A stretch of DNA of 64,000 nt from Hermatobates lingyangjiaoensis (lineage: Eukaryota > Arthropoda > Insecta > Hemiptera > Hermatobatidae). The DNA is taken from assembly GCA_026182355.1 (NCBI GenBank), contig JAPFBL010000001.1, forward strand, positions 744,001 through 808,000, written 5' to 3'. The translations under genes were made by a program, and so were the position numbers. Each line of letters opens with the position of its first letter. Position 1 is the stretch's first letter. Positions 25,590 through 37,745 of this stretch are shown piece after piece. The notes under the pieces were generated by a model. That model had not been told where the DNA came from and did no database searches. It saw only the letters and a list, made by a program, of their open reading frames with translations.

Positions 25590-25790
25590 AATTAATATCA
25601 ACAAAAAATACTCACTTGCTATGGTATCAGGCAACTAAAAATACCTGCTTATCTATTTAGGTTTAGTCTGTACATTGCTTAGGGAAACAAAATTCAACCT
25701 TAGAAAAATTGTAGTCTGTTTGTTTTTATATATTTTAAAAATATACAGTTAGGTACCTGATACTATAGCAGCTAGATATTGTTAGTTGAT
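25590..25790. repeat. Short diverged inverted-repeat pair
   Basis: 'cttgctatggtatcaggc' at about 25,616 is repeated in inverted form as 'acctgatactatagcagc' at 25,755-25,772. The right side continues into 'tagatattgttagttgat', and a near-identical 27-mer (2 mismatches) occurs at about 31,811-31,836. A small MITE is plausible. Confidence 0.4.
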
Positions 25791-25799
25791 GTACCTTTG

Positions 25800-28630
25800 T
25801 AGCTAGCGAAACATAGCTTAAAAGTCCACACCTTCGCTTTTACGTTGATTTTCCAGTCCATTTAAATCCCTTAACTTAATAACACACAGATTTACTGTGG
25901 ATATTTCAACTTCCTATCACTTATGTTGGCTGTATTTACATGTGACAAAATTTTTTTGCCAAACAAACAGAACAGAGAGACAGAAATTTTTCTTGGGTTT
26001 CTCTAATGTATAAAACAGTAAAAATAACTTGAAATAAATCAGTCAAGCAATGTACAGACAAACCTTTGCATTTATCTAAATAGATAGATTAGAAGTAAGT
26101 CAATAGTTACAGCTTTTAGAATGAATATTGATAAAAGTTTAACTCCTGTTTGCAACATTTCCTGCCCTGTTGTTCATACAATATATAACAAATATTAATT
26201 TTTACGTTGGTTCTGTGGTTAAAATTGCACCTCAGGGTATCTCTAACCATGGAAATAGAAAATTAATTTTAATTATTATACTGTTACAAAAAAGGTGACG
26301 TATTATATGCCGTAAGTAATACAATTCATGTACTACTTACTCTTTCTTTATTGAGTGTGTCTCTTCTAATCTTAGGAGTTTATAATACATTAAGAATACG
26401 GTAGATTATATAAAAACGCCTTCGAAATACGACATTTTTAAACAACTGTAATATTATTCCTTGCTTACTACTTCAGTTAAAGAGCAACCAATTACATGCT
26501 ATTATTTTACTAATTTCAAACAATTTTAATTTCAGAAATATTCTGCAATCATAAACCTTGTTGAAAGTAAATTGAAAATTTTTTTTGCTAAAAATTATTT
26601 TTGCTTTGGAAAAAAAGTAAAACTCACTAAAAATAATAAAAATTAAATTGGACCTCAAAAATATTATGTATTATTACGTAATAGTCCAATACTTTTATTC
26701 CACAATTAATTTGTAGCTTGATTTGAAACACACTATTAATTTGTAACATTAATGTGATTATTATGAAGCAGTAGGTTTAGAACTAAATTTATTCCTGAAT
26801 TTGATAATCTTTAAACTGGCTTAAGTTATACATTTATTTACTGATTTTGCTCTTTTGAAAATAGAATTTTTTTAAAGATTAAAATAGAATTTTATATAGG
26901 AGGGTTCTTTATAATAATTGAAAACAAGTTGAGTTTATTTTTTATCTGTCCATATAAATTGTCTAGCTAATAATTTAGATTAAATATGCGGTTAATTATT
27001 TAAATTAAACAGCAATTATTCCATTACCATCACATTTAAAATAACACTCATTAAAAAAAAATTAATTTTTAGTCATTCAAAATAATAATTTATCTTAGTA
27101 CTTGGAATTTTATTTAAAAAAAAATGTTTTACTTTGTTCGAACTTTATTACTATCCTAAATATAAAGTATTGTGATCATAAAAAAATAGGTACTCGAGAG
27201 TTTAATAAATTTTCATTATTTGAGGTCAGGAAAATCTATTTTTGAGGTTTTTTTGATGATGTCTGTTTATGTGCAGGTGTGTGTGTATCCAAAAGCCACA
27301 ACACCGTTTGATCGATCAAGTTCATATTTTACTCACAAATGGACCCAATATTGTAAATGTGCTATACTGTTTTTGAAAAATAATGCATATTTGACATGTC
27401 ACTTTTTTGGGTGGAAATTTGATTTTACGTAAATTTTTTTTCTTTATAAAATGCTAAGTCCAGAGTGTTCGAATTTTGGGTGGCATGAAACTAAAACTCT
27501 ATTGAAGTATATATAAATGATATTTTTTCTAATAAAATAAGCGGTTATTATTGCAATAAAATCTAAAAATGTTGACTTACAATTGATTTTGAAAGATTGT
27601 GGAAACGATATATGTTAAAACTTAGACAGTTCTTAATGAAAGTATACCCAGAAATAGCAACTATTAACAAAATGCCAGAATACTTTATTTTTTTGAAATT
27701 ACATAGACAAAAACTCTAGTATGATACATTTTATGAGTTTAGTTCATAAAAGTATGAAAATGTACTTTTAATGATATTAAATAAATGAAACTATCTATAA
27801 ATGAATATAATTATGTCAAAAAAAATTGTCATCTTCATCGGATGTACAATGAAAACACATAATCATCATTCCTCACTTACTAATCTATGCTATAGATTAT
27901 GATTGTTAAAATTTAGGATGTAAAGAAAATCATAAAATTTCTAATAATTATGTTTTTATAAAATATTATAGATATTAAATATATAGGTATTATTTTCTGA
28001 AAGCCTTGCACTTTTATACAGTTTATAATAATTTCGGTGTGACATGTTTGATCATTTAAAGCATTATATTAATCTTCGTTTATTGTATAAATAAATATAA
28101 CAAATAAGATTTTCATTCGTTAAAAATGGTAAGGTATTTTTAAAAGATTAAATACTACTAATGCAACTAAGTGGTTTTATTCATTTAATTTTTCGTAAAT
28201 TATTTTAAATGTAATTTTTCATATCATAATATTTTTGATGAAATCAAATTTAAACTCTTTGATAGATTAATTAAAATATATTTAATTGTGTTCTACAAAC
28301 ACAAAAATCATGATAATGTAATTTACCAAAAGATTTGTTCTTAATGTCAAAGTTTATGACTAGGATTATAGGTTAATTCAATGAAATATCAATATATAAG
28401 ATCTCCTATGCTATGATACAGATATTATTTTCATATATTTTATCGAATATTTCAATTGATGCTGTGTCAAAAATTTAAAGAAAACATTGAATACTAGAAA
28501 TTTGTCAGGTGAATAGAGCGATTTGTGTTTTAATATGATTCTAAGCCAATTTCATCCACACAGCTCATTGTTCTGGAAAGACCGACATTTATATATATAA
28601 TTCATGATTTCAAACAATATCTTGTGTTAA
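25800..28630. other. AT-rich non-coding stretch
   Basis: No gene is seen. The short frames at 26,473-26,658 and 27,220-27,432 are low-complexity or lack any recognisable domain. Confidence 0.5.
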
Positions 28631-28634
28631 TAGA

Positions 28635-29115
28635 ATTTGGAGGGATGTATCTCCTTTTTGGAAGTAACTTGGCAATAGGATAACAGAATTAGGAAGAGGC
28701 TGTCCCGCGGGGAAATTTCCGGACTACTGTAATTAAACGGATTCGCCTGGGGACAGATGGGTCTCCGGTGGTGAAGACGCCGGCCGAGAAGGGTTTCTGG
28801 CAAGGCACTTACCGGGATCTCCGGCAGGCCTCCCCCCTGACCCGAGGCTGCCCTCCGGCCCTTAATAGGCCTTTTAGCCGAGGTAATATATAGGTCCGGC
28901 CAGGGACCCTAATGGCCGGCCCTAAATTCAATCTGCACCAAGTCCACAGCCCTAACTGCCTAACCTCCTTAGTGCTAAGTTAAAGGCCTCCAAATCCTGA
29001 CTAAGACCCCTGCTCCACCAACCCTATAACTACTTTAATTAAACTCTGCAGGCCGCAAAAACTTCAACCTCTTCTACTCTCCTCACTTTCAACCCCAGTA
29101 TCCATATTTTTAGAA
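28635..29115. promoter_or_regulatory. GC-skew island 10 (GC-rich core)
   Basis: The left row 28,621-28,680 has 16 G and 6 C; the right row 29,041-29,100 has 5 G and 23 C. The core (28,700-28,930) is the richest GC block in the window, with CCGCGGGG, CGCCGGCCGAG and two GGCCGGCC-like words. No frame of known type is seen. Its size and composition would also fit a CpG-rich promoter without a visible exon. Confidence 0.45.
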
Positions 29116-29119
29116 ATCC

Positions 29120-30990
29120 AATTATGAATCCTAGTTTATGTATTTCATCCTCTATTCAGGTCCCTGAATTATTGCATTAAATCAATTGTAATTTATTCTC
29201 CTTAATAAATTGAATAGTTAATTATACTATGAAGGAATTAGCCTCAGTTCATTCGCACAATCACCTAGTTTATTTTTGTCATGGACTTAAAGTGTTGAAA
29301 TCAAGGCTCAATACCAATTTTCATGAGATTTCATTCCATAAATATTTTAAAATTTTACGAAGAAATTTATCATGAATTACAATTTAAATATTATTTTTCT
29401 CCAGTAAATCATGTCTCATTTTTGCCATTAATTTTACTTTTCTGGAAAGTTTTAAGATTTCAAGGTGAATTTTACGATGGTAGATTTTACATCATATTTT
29501 GGCATTGGTTTAGCCCACAAGGTGAATACTAGAAATATTTGTTTCTGAATTTTATTAGTTATATATGATGTTTTTTTATTGTTAGAAAGTAAGGGTAGAA
29601 CTGTACTGTACATTTTTAATACTATCAAGTACAGTTAGATATTGATTTGATTATTTCATCTGTGGACGTTGAACACCATTTGACGAATTGTAATGAAATT
29701 AAACACAAAAATGGATACTTATAATAAAACAAACTGAATAGTTTCTTTTGGTGAAATTGCATTATAATAGAGGTATATTAGAGTACTTTTCAAATTCAGA
29801 ATTTCATTTCACTAAACAACTTAAACTATAATCAAATCTATTTTGTAGCATTTAAAAAAAAATAATGCCTTTTGAAAAGAAATTCTTTATTTCTAGAGTA
29901 TTTATAAAATCAGTATAGCCCAAAACACTCAAAACTCCATTTCTAACAACTCCTACTTGTTCTATGTGTTTAAATTAATTTAGAACTTTTTTATTAAACT
30001 CAGATGAAACAAGTAAATTACTTTGAAATATGTTTTAAAATACGAGAGTTAATTTGATATGTGAAAGTACTAATTATTTGAAATTATTATAGTAAGATGG
30101 TGAAATGTAAAATATAAATTTAAGCCTATTGTACAATTCCTATAATCTACAAAGATACCAGAATACAATTATATATGTAGTTCCTCTTATGGAAAGAACC
30201 TGATAGTACTTAGGTACAATTTTATACACGAGAAAGATGTATTATCATTCTTGTTGTCAATATAGGTGCAATTGACTCGGTTATTTGGTAAATCATAAGA
30301 CTTTAAATTGTAAGTTCAGCATTGCCTTAATATCTATATTACATGGTAATATACATTTCATAAACTAGGGATATTGAAAGGACAAATGTGTTACACTAAA
30401 AATAATCACTATGATTATCTGTGTGTAGTAACTTGATAGATTATTATACAACAATGATTGAATTTTTGTTGTAACTGACAAAATTTATATAGCCAACTTG
30501 AAATAAGTAAATCATTCAAATTCATTGAGCATACGAGTAAAGTAAGTTTGATTAAACTTTTACCATTGAGTTAGGTGCTGTACTTCTTATACTAAACCTA
30601 AGTGTAACCAACTCTCATTCTTTTTAAATGATGTAATTAGTTCTGAAACTGTTTTTAATCTATATATTTAAATATAATTAATTTATTTTTTTCTATTTAT
30701 AAAAATTATTAACTTCTAATAAGTCATATGTACTCAACTCAGAGATATGATTAAGGCATACAAATCCGAGAAATGAAAAACTAGAGCTTACTTGGTGTTT
30801 CTTCTATAATGTATTTCCTTTGCTCAGATTTCAAAACTCATTAAACTTTTGCCGTTGTTAATTTATATCTTGTAAAATTTTAATTCTTTTGAATAATAAA
30901 GAGTGCGAAAAAAACATTACTTGTTTGATAAATAAATAAATAGAAGAAAGGTTTTGTCTGTACCGTGCTTAGAACTGACTCATATCGTGT
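29120..30990. other. AT-rich non-coding stretch
   Basis: I see no gene or element. The frame at 29,323-29,532 has no recognisable domain. Confidence 0.5.
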
Positions 30991-30999
30991 TATCTTTAC

Positions 31000-31570
31000 G
31001 TTTCATACATAATGACCGGCACTACCTATGCTGACAGTTTATGGACTGCCATACGACTCTTAGGAGTTGGATAGTCCCTTTCCGAGGAGGGAATTCCCGT
31101 TACCTCGGGATCAGGGGTTACAATGATAGTTAATTTGGCCCATAATAGTCACATTATGGGGCGTCTTGGTACATAATGAGACTGAAAATGGAGAGAATAA
31201 AAATCACTCGTTGGCTAAAGCCACCTGGACGGTACATGTTCCAGACAGAGTAGATCCATAAGTCTCTCTTTCGAATATAAGGGCACGAGATAGGGTTGTA
31301 TCCATTCTTCCCCACTCTGAGTAGCCCATAAAAAGCCAAAGCGTCTATTAAAAGAAACACCATTATTCCAGCACACTTAGCTGAGATCGTGGTCCGTTCC
31401 TACTGGTCAAGGTTTGGGGCTCTAGCTCTCCAGTACTGCCCGAGAAGTTACTGCCTTTCACACAGAGACCACAGGGGTCTACCCAACCTGGGTGAGAATC
31501 AACAGCAGTATAACTGAATGGCCCCACTAGGGGTGCTGAAAAGCACAATAACGTTTCATACATTAGAGAA
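31000..31570 (-). mobile_element. Interspersed repeat family B, copy 1 (minus strand)
   Basis: Read on the minus strand, the part from about 31,540 to 31,450 (CCTAGTGGGGCCATTCAG, then TTCTCACCCAGGTTGGGTAG and GGCAGTAACTTCTC) matches two blocks at 55,640-55,660 and 56,458-56,515 on the plus strand. The family is unknown to me. The plus-strand relative ends in a (TAT)n-type tail, which hints at a non-LTR retrotransposon or SINE-like element. A frame at 31,363-31,737 (minus) crosses it; I do not trust it as a gene. Confidence 0.5.
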
Positions 31571-31799
31571 AACAAATCCACACTTAGAAAAATGTGTGTC
31601 TGTTGGTTTGTGGGTTTGTACTCAAATTTTGTCACAAGTAACTCCAGCCACCATAAGACATAGTGAGCTGAAACTTTGGCAGCAAATTTACGTATTTCTA
31701 ACATAAAATCTAAGCATTGAATGGATTGACAATTCAACGTAGAAACAAAGTATAGACTAAGCTGCCTTTAGCGAACTTCACAGACATGTTTACTTTGAA

Positions 31800-32412
31800 A
31801 ATATACAAATATAGCAAGTAGATATTGTTAGTTGATTTCAATTTAATTTGCATTTAAGCTCCCAGCAAGAGATAATTGATAGGGTTTTGCCCGAATTTCA
31901 GAATAACTGACTTTCTGAATGAGCAATTCTCACCCCTTACAAATGAGCAGGTAAGAAAAGTCATTGAACAAGTCTTGCACTATATCAAGCTGAAGAAAGA
32001 ACTTACAGGTCAGTTAAAAGAGTGATTAATGATCATTATCATTGAAGAAGCTGTTCATCATCCATTTGAATTTTTTGACTCCGTTACCGTCAACGTTTCT
32101 TTCGCAATGAAGGTAAATAAGTCGCAAAGCCAAACTCTGTCTACGGCAGGAATTGAAGTGAGGGAGACCAATTATTTCTCACATGGTCAACTGTATGTTC
32201 CTTGTCCTAGAATCAGAGGTTCCAACTCTATGTTCTTCCATGCACCTGAAAGGCAGACAGCTAATGTGGTGTATACAGAGGCACTTAGTTAACACTGTGC
32301 AAGTAAATAATTTTTTCCGATTCTATAAATGTTATTTAATAATATTTCGAAATACCACTTACCATCTCTGAATTTTCGTTAAATATCCGTCAATGACGGG
32401 CACCTCTGCTAG
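31800..32412 (+). pseudogene. Helitron relic: helicase C-terminus plus 3' end
   Basis: The open frame 32,029-32,292 carries NVSFAMKVNKSQSQTL and then FSHGQLYV. These match motifs near the C-terminus of the PIF1-like (superfamily 1) helicase of Helitron RepHel proteins. The family's usual 'FAMT.NKSQGQTL' and 'VALSRV' are changed (SQSQ for SQGQ; PCPRIR for the arginine-finger motif), so it is inactive. Only about 80 residues of a protein normally over 1,000 are left. Downstream, the palindrome CCGTCAATGACGG (32,387-32,399) is followed by CTCTGCTAG and a T, a canonical Helitron 3' terminus. The 5' end is not identified; the left limit is approximate. Confidence 0.75.
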
Positions 32413-32534
32413 TTTTGAAATAAATTGTGAAAATACCTTTCATATATTGAAATATTGTCCAATTGCACATCAATATTAGGGAAAATTTTCGTAACAAGAA
32501 TGTATATCTCATAGCTTAATTAATGTTTGTCAAA

Positions 32535-32815
32535 ACTAGGTAGTCCAGATCACCCAGACAGAAAGTGATCCCTTTCTGGACGAGTAGGTCTAGGGTTCAA
32601 TACAAAATTTGGTAATCGATTTATTCACGTGAGAGGTGAATTAAACTGGGCACATCGTCCCTCAGAGAGGATCTTAAGCCATCGGTCTCTTGCTTGTTCT
32701 ATTTCAGGTACTCGTTAGATCCCTAATCTAAATACACTTGAGTTAGGGAAAATTTAGGACTCCCAATCAATCAATCTTCATTGTGTGACACCACAAAGGG
32801 CCAATGATTCCTAGG
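32535..32815 (+). mobile_element. SINE copy 2
   Basis: A B-box-like 'agggttcaatac' (about 32,592) is followed by the family body: 'ttattcacg', 'gaggatcttaagccatcggt', 'aggtactcg', 'acacttgagttaggg' and 'aaaatttaggactcccaa'. The end resembles 'caccacaaagggcca' in other copies. The head is recognisable but decayed; the limits are approximate. Confidence 0.75.
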
Positions 32816-33276
32816 CCTTGCAATTCCTAGAATGCTTTACTTGTTCGATTTGTTTAAATTAATTTAGATATTTTTTGTTTAACTTGGATAAATAGGTAAA
32901 TTAAATGTTGAAATATCTTCAAAAATGTAAGAGTTAATTTAATATGTAAAAAGTAATAATTATTTGAAATGATTATAGCAAGTTGTAGGTGCTTAAAATA
33001 CAAATTTACGTACTATTACTAAAATTTTACTCAAATTAAACAACGCAATTTTTGTAGCATTTTTAAAGATTATGGAGTGGCCTGCACTCAACTTTACTAT
33101 TAGTCAACGTAATATCAAACTTCTTGGGTATATAATATGTAATGTCCCATTTAGGACATAATAGTGTTAAATTATGTGGTCCAGATAAGGAAGACATTCG
33201 ATTATACATATATATACATGTTAATATATATACTACATTGGCCAAAAGAACACACAGAAATGAAATAGAAACTCTC

Positions 33277-33279
<3 letters not shown>

Positions 33280-33309
<30 letters not shown>
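33280..33309. repeat. AT microsatellite
   Basis: An AT dinucleotide run at the apparent left edge of the Penelope-like segment that follows. Confidence 0.95.
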
Positions 33310-33316
<7 letters not shown>

Positions 33317-33690
33317 AGTAAAGGTAGGAAGCAGACCTTCTTTTATACAAGTTGGAAATACTTTTGAAACCATACTGTAACCAAACTTAACTTTAGTGTA
33401 ATTTTTCCTTTCTATTGCTTACATACCTGTTTGGTAAATAACAATATCAGAACATTCTGAAGATGGTTAAAGGCAACCGAAACATGTCAATTATTTAGGT
33501 TAATTTAATTCATCTGTTACATTTAGAATAATTGCAACTTATAATAAATAGTGATGTATAACAATAGCTTTGATCAAATTGTACATGAACTCAACCTTGA
33601 AGAAAGAAAATTAGCTAGGAGATTTGAAAAGCTCAATAAGAAAAAGGTATGTGTAATCAAATCAAGTGATTTTAATACTATATATATGTT
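33310..33690 (+). mobile_element. Penelope-like element 5' piece with hammerhead-ribozyme-like core
   Basis: Directly after the TA run lies about 150 bp of leader, then CTGAAGA (33,457-33,463), a stretch in which GGTT and AACC can pair, GAAAC (33,479-33,483) and ATGTC. This order (CUGANGA, stem II, GAAA, then a GUC-type triplet) is that of a minimal hammerhead ribozyme, as found in terminal repeats of Penelope-like elements. About 65 bp on, an ATG at 33,553 opens a frame rich in charged residues (EERKLARRFEKLNKKK) that resembles a polymerase N-terminal leader. The frame has no catalytic motif and breaks into TA-rich DNA. Another CTGAGGA with a stem-loop lies at 33,724 within 33,690-33,790. 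The assignment is inference. Confidence 0.45.
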
Positions 33691-33864
33691 GACTGTCTTC
33701 CCTCCGTCATTTCGCTTCTTCTCCTGAGGACGACCGCCATTACGGTCAAAATATTGAAAAGTGAGTCTTTATGTTTCTGTCTATGTTTTGCAGTTATTTT
33801 AAGTTATATATATAACAAGATTGTACAATCTCAAGATTTCACTTTGATTTTGAAAAAAGATAGT

Positions 33865-33925
33865 TTGTTACACTTGAAAGATGTTAGTCTTTTTTTTCAT
33901 TATTTATTGTGGTTTGGAGACAATT
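33865..33925. mobile_element. Remnant of hairpin family 'GATCAAACCACA' (right arm)
   Basis: 'cttgaaagatgttagtctttt' followed by 'tattgtggtttg' matches the right arm end of the copies at 9,249-9,424 and 20,449-20,611. The left arm is not clearly present. Confidence 0.5.
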
Positions 33926-34109
33926 AATTTATATTTATTTTACAATTTTGAAAACGGATGAAAATTGTTTCTGTTTCAAATAATCTCTTTTATATATTAG
34001 TTTTCAACTTGGTTATATATGAAATCAATAATGTATACTTCTAAATAGAATTCTATTCAAATTGATACATAAATATTTAGTGGTTATGTTTGCATTAGGA
34101 CGCTAGTAT

Positions 34110-34265
34110 CTTTGCTGTCTCCCCACCTAGCGCAGAGCTGTGTTTATTTTGTGACGTTTGTTTGCGTGAGCCCCTCCATATCGTTCAATCTCTGTTTATT
34201 GCAGAATTGAAATTTTATTCTGATGTCCTCATTTTCAAATCCAGCTCACATTCAAACCCAACACC
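34110..34265. promoter_or_regulatory. GC-skew island 11 (small)
   Basis: A short island with CCTAGCGCAGAGC, TGTGACGTTTG and a C-rich right end (CCAGCTCACATTCAAACCC). The left G-rich part is weak, so it fits the skew pattern only partly. Confidence 0.3.
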
Positions 34266-34674
34266 AAAGTAAATAAGGACGGTTTGTGTTTGAAATTATG
34301 TAATCGTTAGTTAATATAGTTTTTAACTGTCGTGATAAACTGTAGTTTATGTTTAAATCTAACAAATAAATTTTCAACCCTTTAATACTTTTTGAGTAAA
34401 ACATTTTGCTCTGATTTTTAGATTCATAATGATTTTAATATATAGAACTATTTCAACAACTTTTCTGCTGCATAAATATTGTTTGTAATGAATTAAAACG
34501 TCTTGGCAGGATAGAGTTTATTTGAAGAGTATATTTCAATTGTTTACGAAATGAAAAAAAAATTGTTGTTATCTTACCATGTACTAAACTCAACTGTTTT
34601 TGAACTTAACTAACCCCTGTTGAAGTTGGTTACTGTGGATAATGGCTTTAGAAGTTAAATATATGGCTGTTTGG

Positions 34675-35020
34675 GGATGTGCGAGGAGAATGTGAAAGGC
34701 CTGCTTGGTCAGATTTGGGGAAGTTAGAAAGAAAAGCTCTATAGGGGTGGATAGAGGGTGGAGGGTTGATTTATGCAGGAAGGCATATTAATGACGTGGC
34801 AGGGGGGACAGTGGCCGGCCCTGTATCGATTAAGCACCGTCCCCCCTGCTTGGAAAAACAAGGGACATAAGTTAGGGCCATAACGGGTCTGATTCCAAAC
34901 ACTGCCATCTCAAGCCAAATACCTCTCGTCCTCTCCACAGCAAAACAACACTCCATTCACATCATTTTGAACCCCAGACCAAAAACCTCTTCAGCATACC
35001 CTAATACCCCTGGAATTAGA
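34675..35020. promoter_or_regulatory. GC-skew island 12 (very clear skew switch)
   Basis: The left part is 34,681-34,800 with 46 G and 11 C; the right row 34,921-34,980 has 4 G and 25 C. The core has GTGGCCGGCCC and a TATCGATT word at 34,823. A minus-strand frame at 34,771-34,956 exists only through the skewed composition. Confidence 0.45.
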
Positions 35021-35388
35021 TTCAATGATGACCAAATGGGAAGAAACTTTAGCATAAACTTAAGAAGATGATTATTTTCTTTTTTTAATATATTTCTTTG
35101 AAAATGACATAACCTTATTATTAACTGAAAAACGTCTAAAGCCTTTCAAGGATGTCTTCATCAAAGAACCTGAGTTTTTTGTTTAACTAAGTTAATTGAC
35201 ATCGAGATACTTCGAAAATCTTTAGAACTTTTTAATTTTTCCATTTAATTTGTAAATTTTAAATTCTGCCAGTGAAAATGTTGTAAATAAAACAAAAATA
35301 TCTGGTTTGAAAGTTTGATTTACACCTAGAAAGTCATCAATTTTTTACATCCATTTTAAAGTCACTTATTTTAAAGTCACACTTATGA

Positions 35389-35720
35389 CAGGTTAGGTTA
35401 GATAGGTTGCAGTGGTAGTCCCACAAGGGAAGACTCGTAGACCGAGCTTTGGCCCTTTGTGATTCCACACAATGAAGATTGATTCTACAACGGGAGTCCT
35501 AAATTTTGCCTAACTCAAGTATATTTAGGGTAGGGATCTTTAACAAGTACATTGACATCGTACAGGCTCTGGACCGACGGTTTAATATCCTTCTCCGAGG
35601 GACGACGTGCTCAGACTTATTCATCTCCCGTATGAGATGCGGAATAGGATTAGGTGGGGATCGAACCCAGGTCCTATCAGTTCAGAGAGTACGTTAACCA
35701 CTTAGCTAACCTGGCCCCCA
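35389..35720 (-). mobile_element. SINE copy 3, full length, with target-site duplication
   Basis: On the minus strand, the head starts near 35,720. It has an A box (TTAGCTAAGTGG, 35,698-35,709) and a B box (GGTTCGATCCC, 35,657-35,667), both matching the internal Pol III promoter of tRNA genes, then the family tail. The 10-bp word ACACTTATGA is present exactly on both sides (35,379-35,388 and 35,721-35,730), so the 332-bp element was copied in by target-primed reverse transcription. Together with copy 4 it is the reference copy for the family. A + strand frame at 35,506-35,697 is a by-product. Confidence 0.92.
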
Positions 35721-36104
35721 ACACTTATGAGTAATATGTAATTTATATACTTAATTGTATATGCTGTAAATCTAATAATAGATTTATTAATTTACTGAAT
35801 TTTTTTTATGAAATTACATAGAACATATATAAACATTTTGCTGAATAATGCTAGAGAGAAAACAAGAAAAAAGACAATAATTTTGCTGTTATTCACGAGA
35901 CGCCTATAGTTTTCTTTGACTCATTTAGTGATGCAAGTTTTATTTACATTGTCTTAGTTTCTGGTTAGTTTTAGTGATCTTAAAACTGATAATGGAGATT
36001 AAGAAGAGCATTTTTATCTCAATCATAATGATATCCTTCAAAAATACAAAATTGCAAGTGATGAAGACTGTTTATTTGTGCACACTGATGGTACTTAGAA
36101 TCAC

Positions 36105-36440
36105 GCGTTATAAAAGAGGTTTGTGATGTTTTGAGACAAGGTTGTGCTCATGTCTCTAGACAGAGAGGTTATCGACGGCCTGGCTGAGCAGTCTATGACG
36201 CCAGAGTGAGTGCGAAGTCTTCTGTCGACAAGTGCGAGTGAGAGCTATAACACTCTCACTCACTGATAGGTGGAGAGCCCTTGTATTTTTCTAAAGAAGA
36301 AATATTCCCAGTGTGTCGCTTGAGCCCCACTCTCACAAACTTATCAATATCTCCACTTCTCATATTTCTCCACCACTGGTCACACCAAGACAGTCGTCAG
36401 TCGTCGTTTTTCTTCATATCAACAAAATAAGAATTGCTAC
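36105..36440. promoter_or_regulatory. GC-skew island 13, with a perfect hairpin
   Basis: G-rich on the left and C-rich on the right from about 36,320 (GAGCCCCACTCTCAC). A perfect 9-bp stem with an 8-nt loop (GAGTGAGAG / CTCTCACTC) lies at 36,236-36,261. The frame at 36,313-36,786 begins inside it and continues into AT-rich DNA; no domain is seen. Confidence 0.4.
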
Positions 36441-36449
36441 TCCATTTCT

Positions 36450-37580
36450 AGAAATTTGTTATGTTTACTTACTTCCATCCCTTGAGATCACAATCGAGTT
36501 TCATCTCCCTCTCTATATATTCATTATTCAACATTCCTACATAATATTGAAATATCTAACAATTGTGACAGTTAAAGCCATAACTCCGTTTACTACATTG
36601 CATGTTTTGAATACCGAAAATTCATATCAAAGTTGCCTAAAAATCTCGTTATACAATTCTCTAAATAGTTTTCAGCTTAGTCCGAATATTCTTCTGAGAA
36701 TTCACGCCTGGGTTACTTCCTCAACAATAATTGACGAAAGCTCTGATTGGGATTTACAGATTTTCAAGAAAAGTGTCATTCCTTGACTTTTAAGATTAGT
36801 GCAACTGAACAGATTCAAGTCTATATTTTACTTGTGCTTCAGTTAAATCTTTTTAAGACACCATTACACAACGCATGAAAACATTGAACGGATTTTACTC
36901 TATTAATCGTAGTTTTGTTTTTAGGATCATATACTCATTTAAAGCCACTGCTATTATATTTATAATGATTAATTAAAAGTTAAATTGATTAATAAAGCCC
37001 TAGTAATATTCATCGTACAAGTATTAGTTATAAATGCTTGAAAAATTTATAATATATTGTGCCTCTTGGCTCCTAAATCCAAGAAGCAGTTATGTAGCAA
37101 AGTGGTGACTCCAATGTTCAGGGAGCTCTATTTTAAAGAAGGCCATATGTTGAAATGTAAAATAAAAGAACAAAAAACTGCAAATTTATACCACAATTTA
37201 ATTTAGTATCCAATACTAAATAAATAAAAGCATTTTAGCATTTTGGCCAGAAAAATTTAGTTTATGGAAATCACCACCTTTATTCTATTCAAATAGATCA
37301 TATACAGAGATCAGCAGAGTTCGAATAGAATATTCAGAAAAGTTGTTAAGTACTTTCTTATTTCACAATATAGAAAATTGAGTCAAAATATTCTCAAACA
37401 TCCGTCAGTTTTATACCTGGCTAAAAGTAATCTCAAAAGTTTAAATTATACAGTAGAAAATTTCATTTGAAGCAGTATGAAATGTTATAGAAACTTGTCA
37501 AGATTGCTGGGCTGATGAAACGATAGTCTGAACGCATTTAAGTATCAAGATTTGTAAATCTCTGGTTAAACAAACAGTGG
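36450..37580. other. AT-rich non-coding stretch
   Basis: No gene is supported. The longest open frame (to 36,786) is low-complexity and I/L/S/T-rich. Confidence 0.45.
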
Positions 37581-37584
37581 GATA

Positions 37585-37745
37585 GAAGACAAACAAAAGT
37601 CATAAGACTGCCCCGGCGGCAAAAAGAGTTAATTCCCACTGCCAAAGGGTAAACTGTAGCAACAGATCCATCAATATGCTTGAGACCCTGCCGCCCTGTT
37701 ATATAACTCCTTCACAACATAATTCTTTACTCCACCGGGTTCTAA
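37585..37745. promoter_or_regulatory. GC-skew island 14 (small)
   Basis: The left half is A/G-rich with CCCCGGCGGC near the switch; the right half is C-rich (GACCCTGCCGCCC to CTCCACCGGG). A weaker member of the set. Confidence 0.35.

Noticed and set aside
31363..31737. 124-codon minus-strand frame
   Set aside because: It overlaps repeat family B and matches no protein family I know.
36313..36786. The longest open frame in the window (157 codons)
   Set aside because: Starts in a pyrimidine-rich island and continues as low-complexity I/L/S/T text in AT-rich DNA; no domain.
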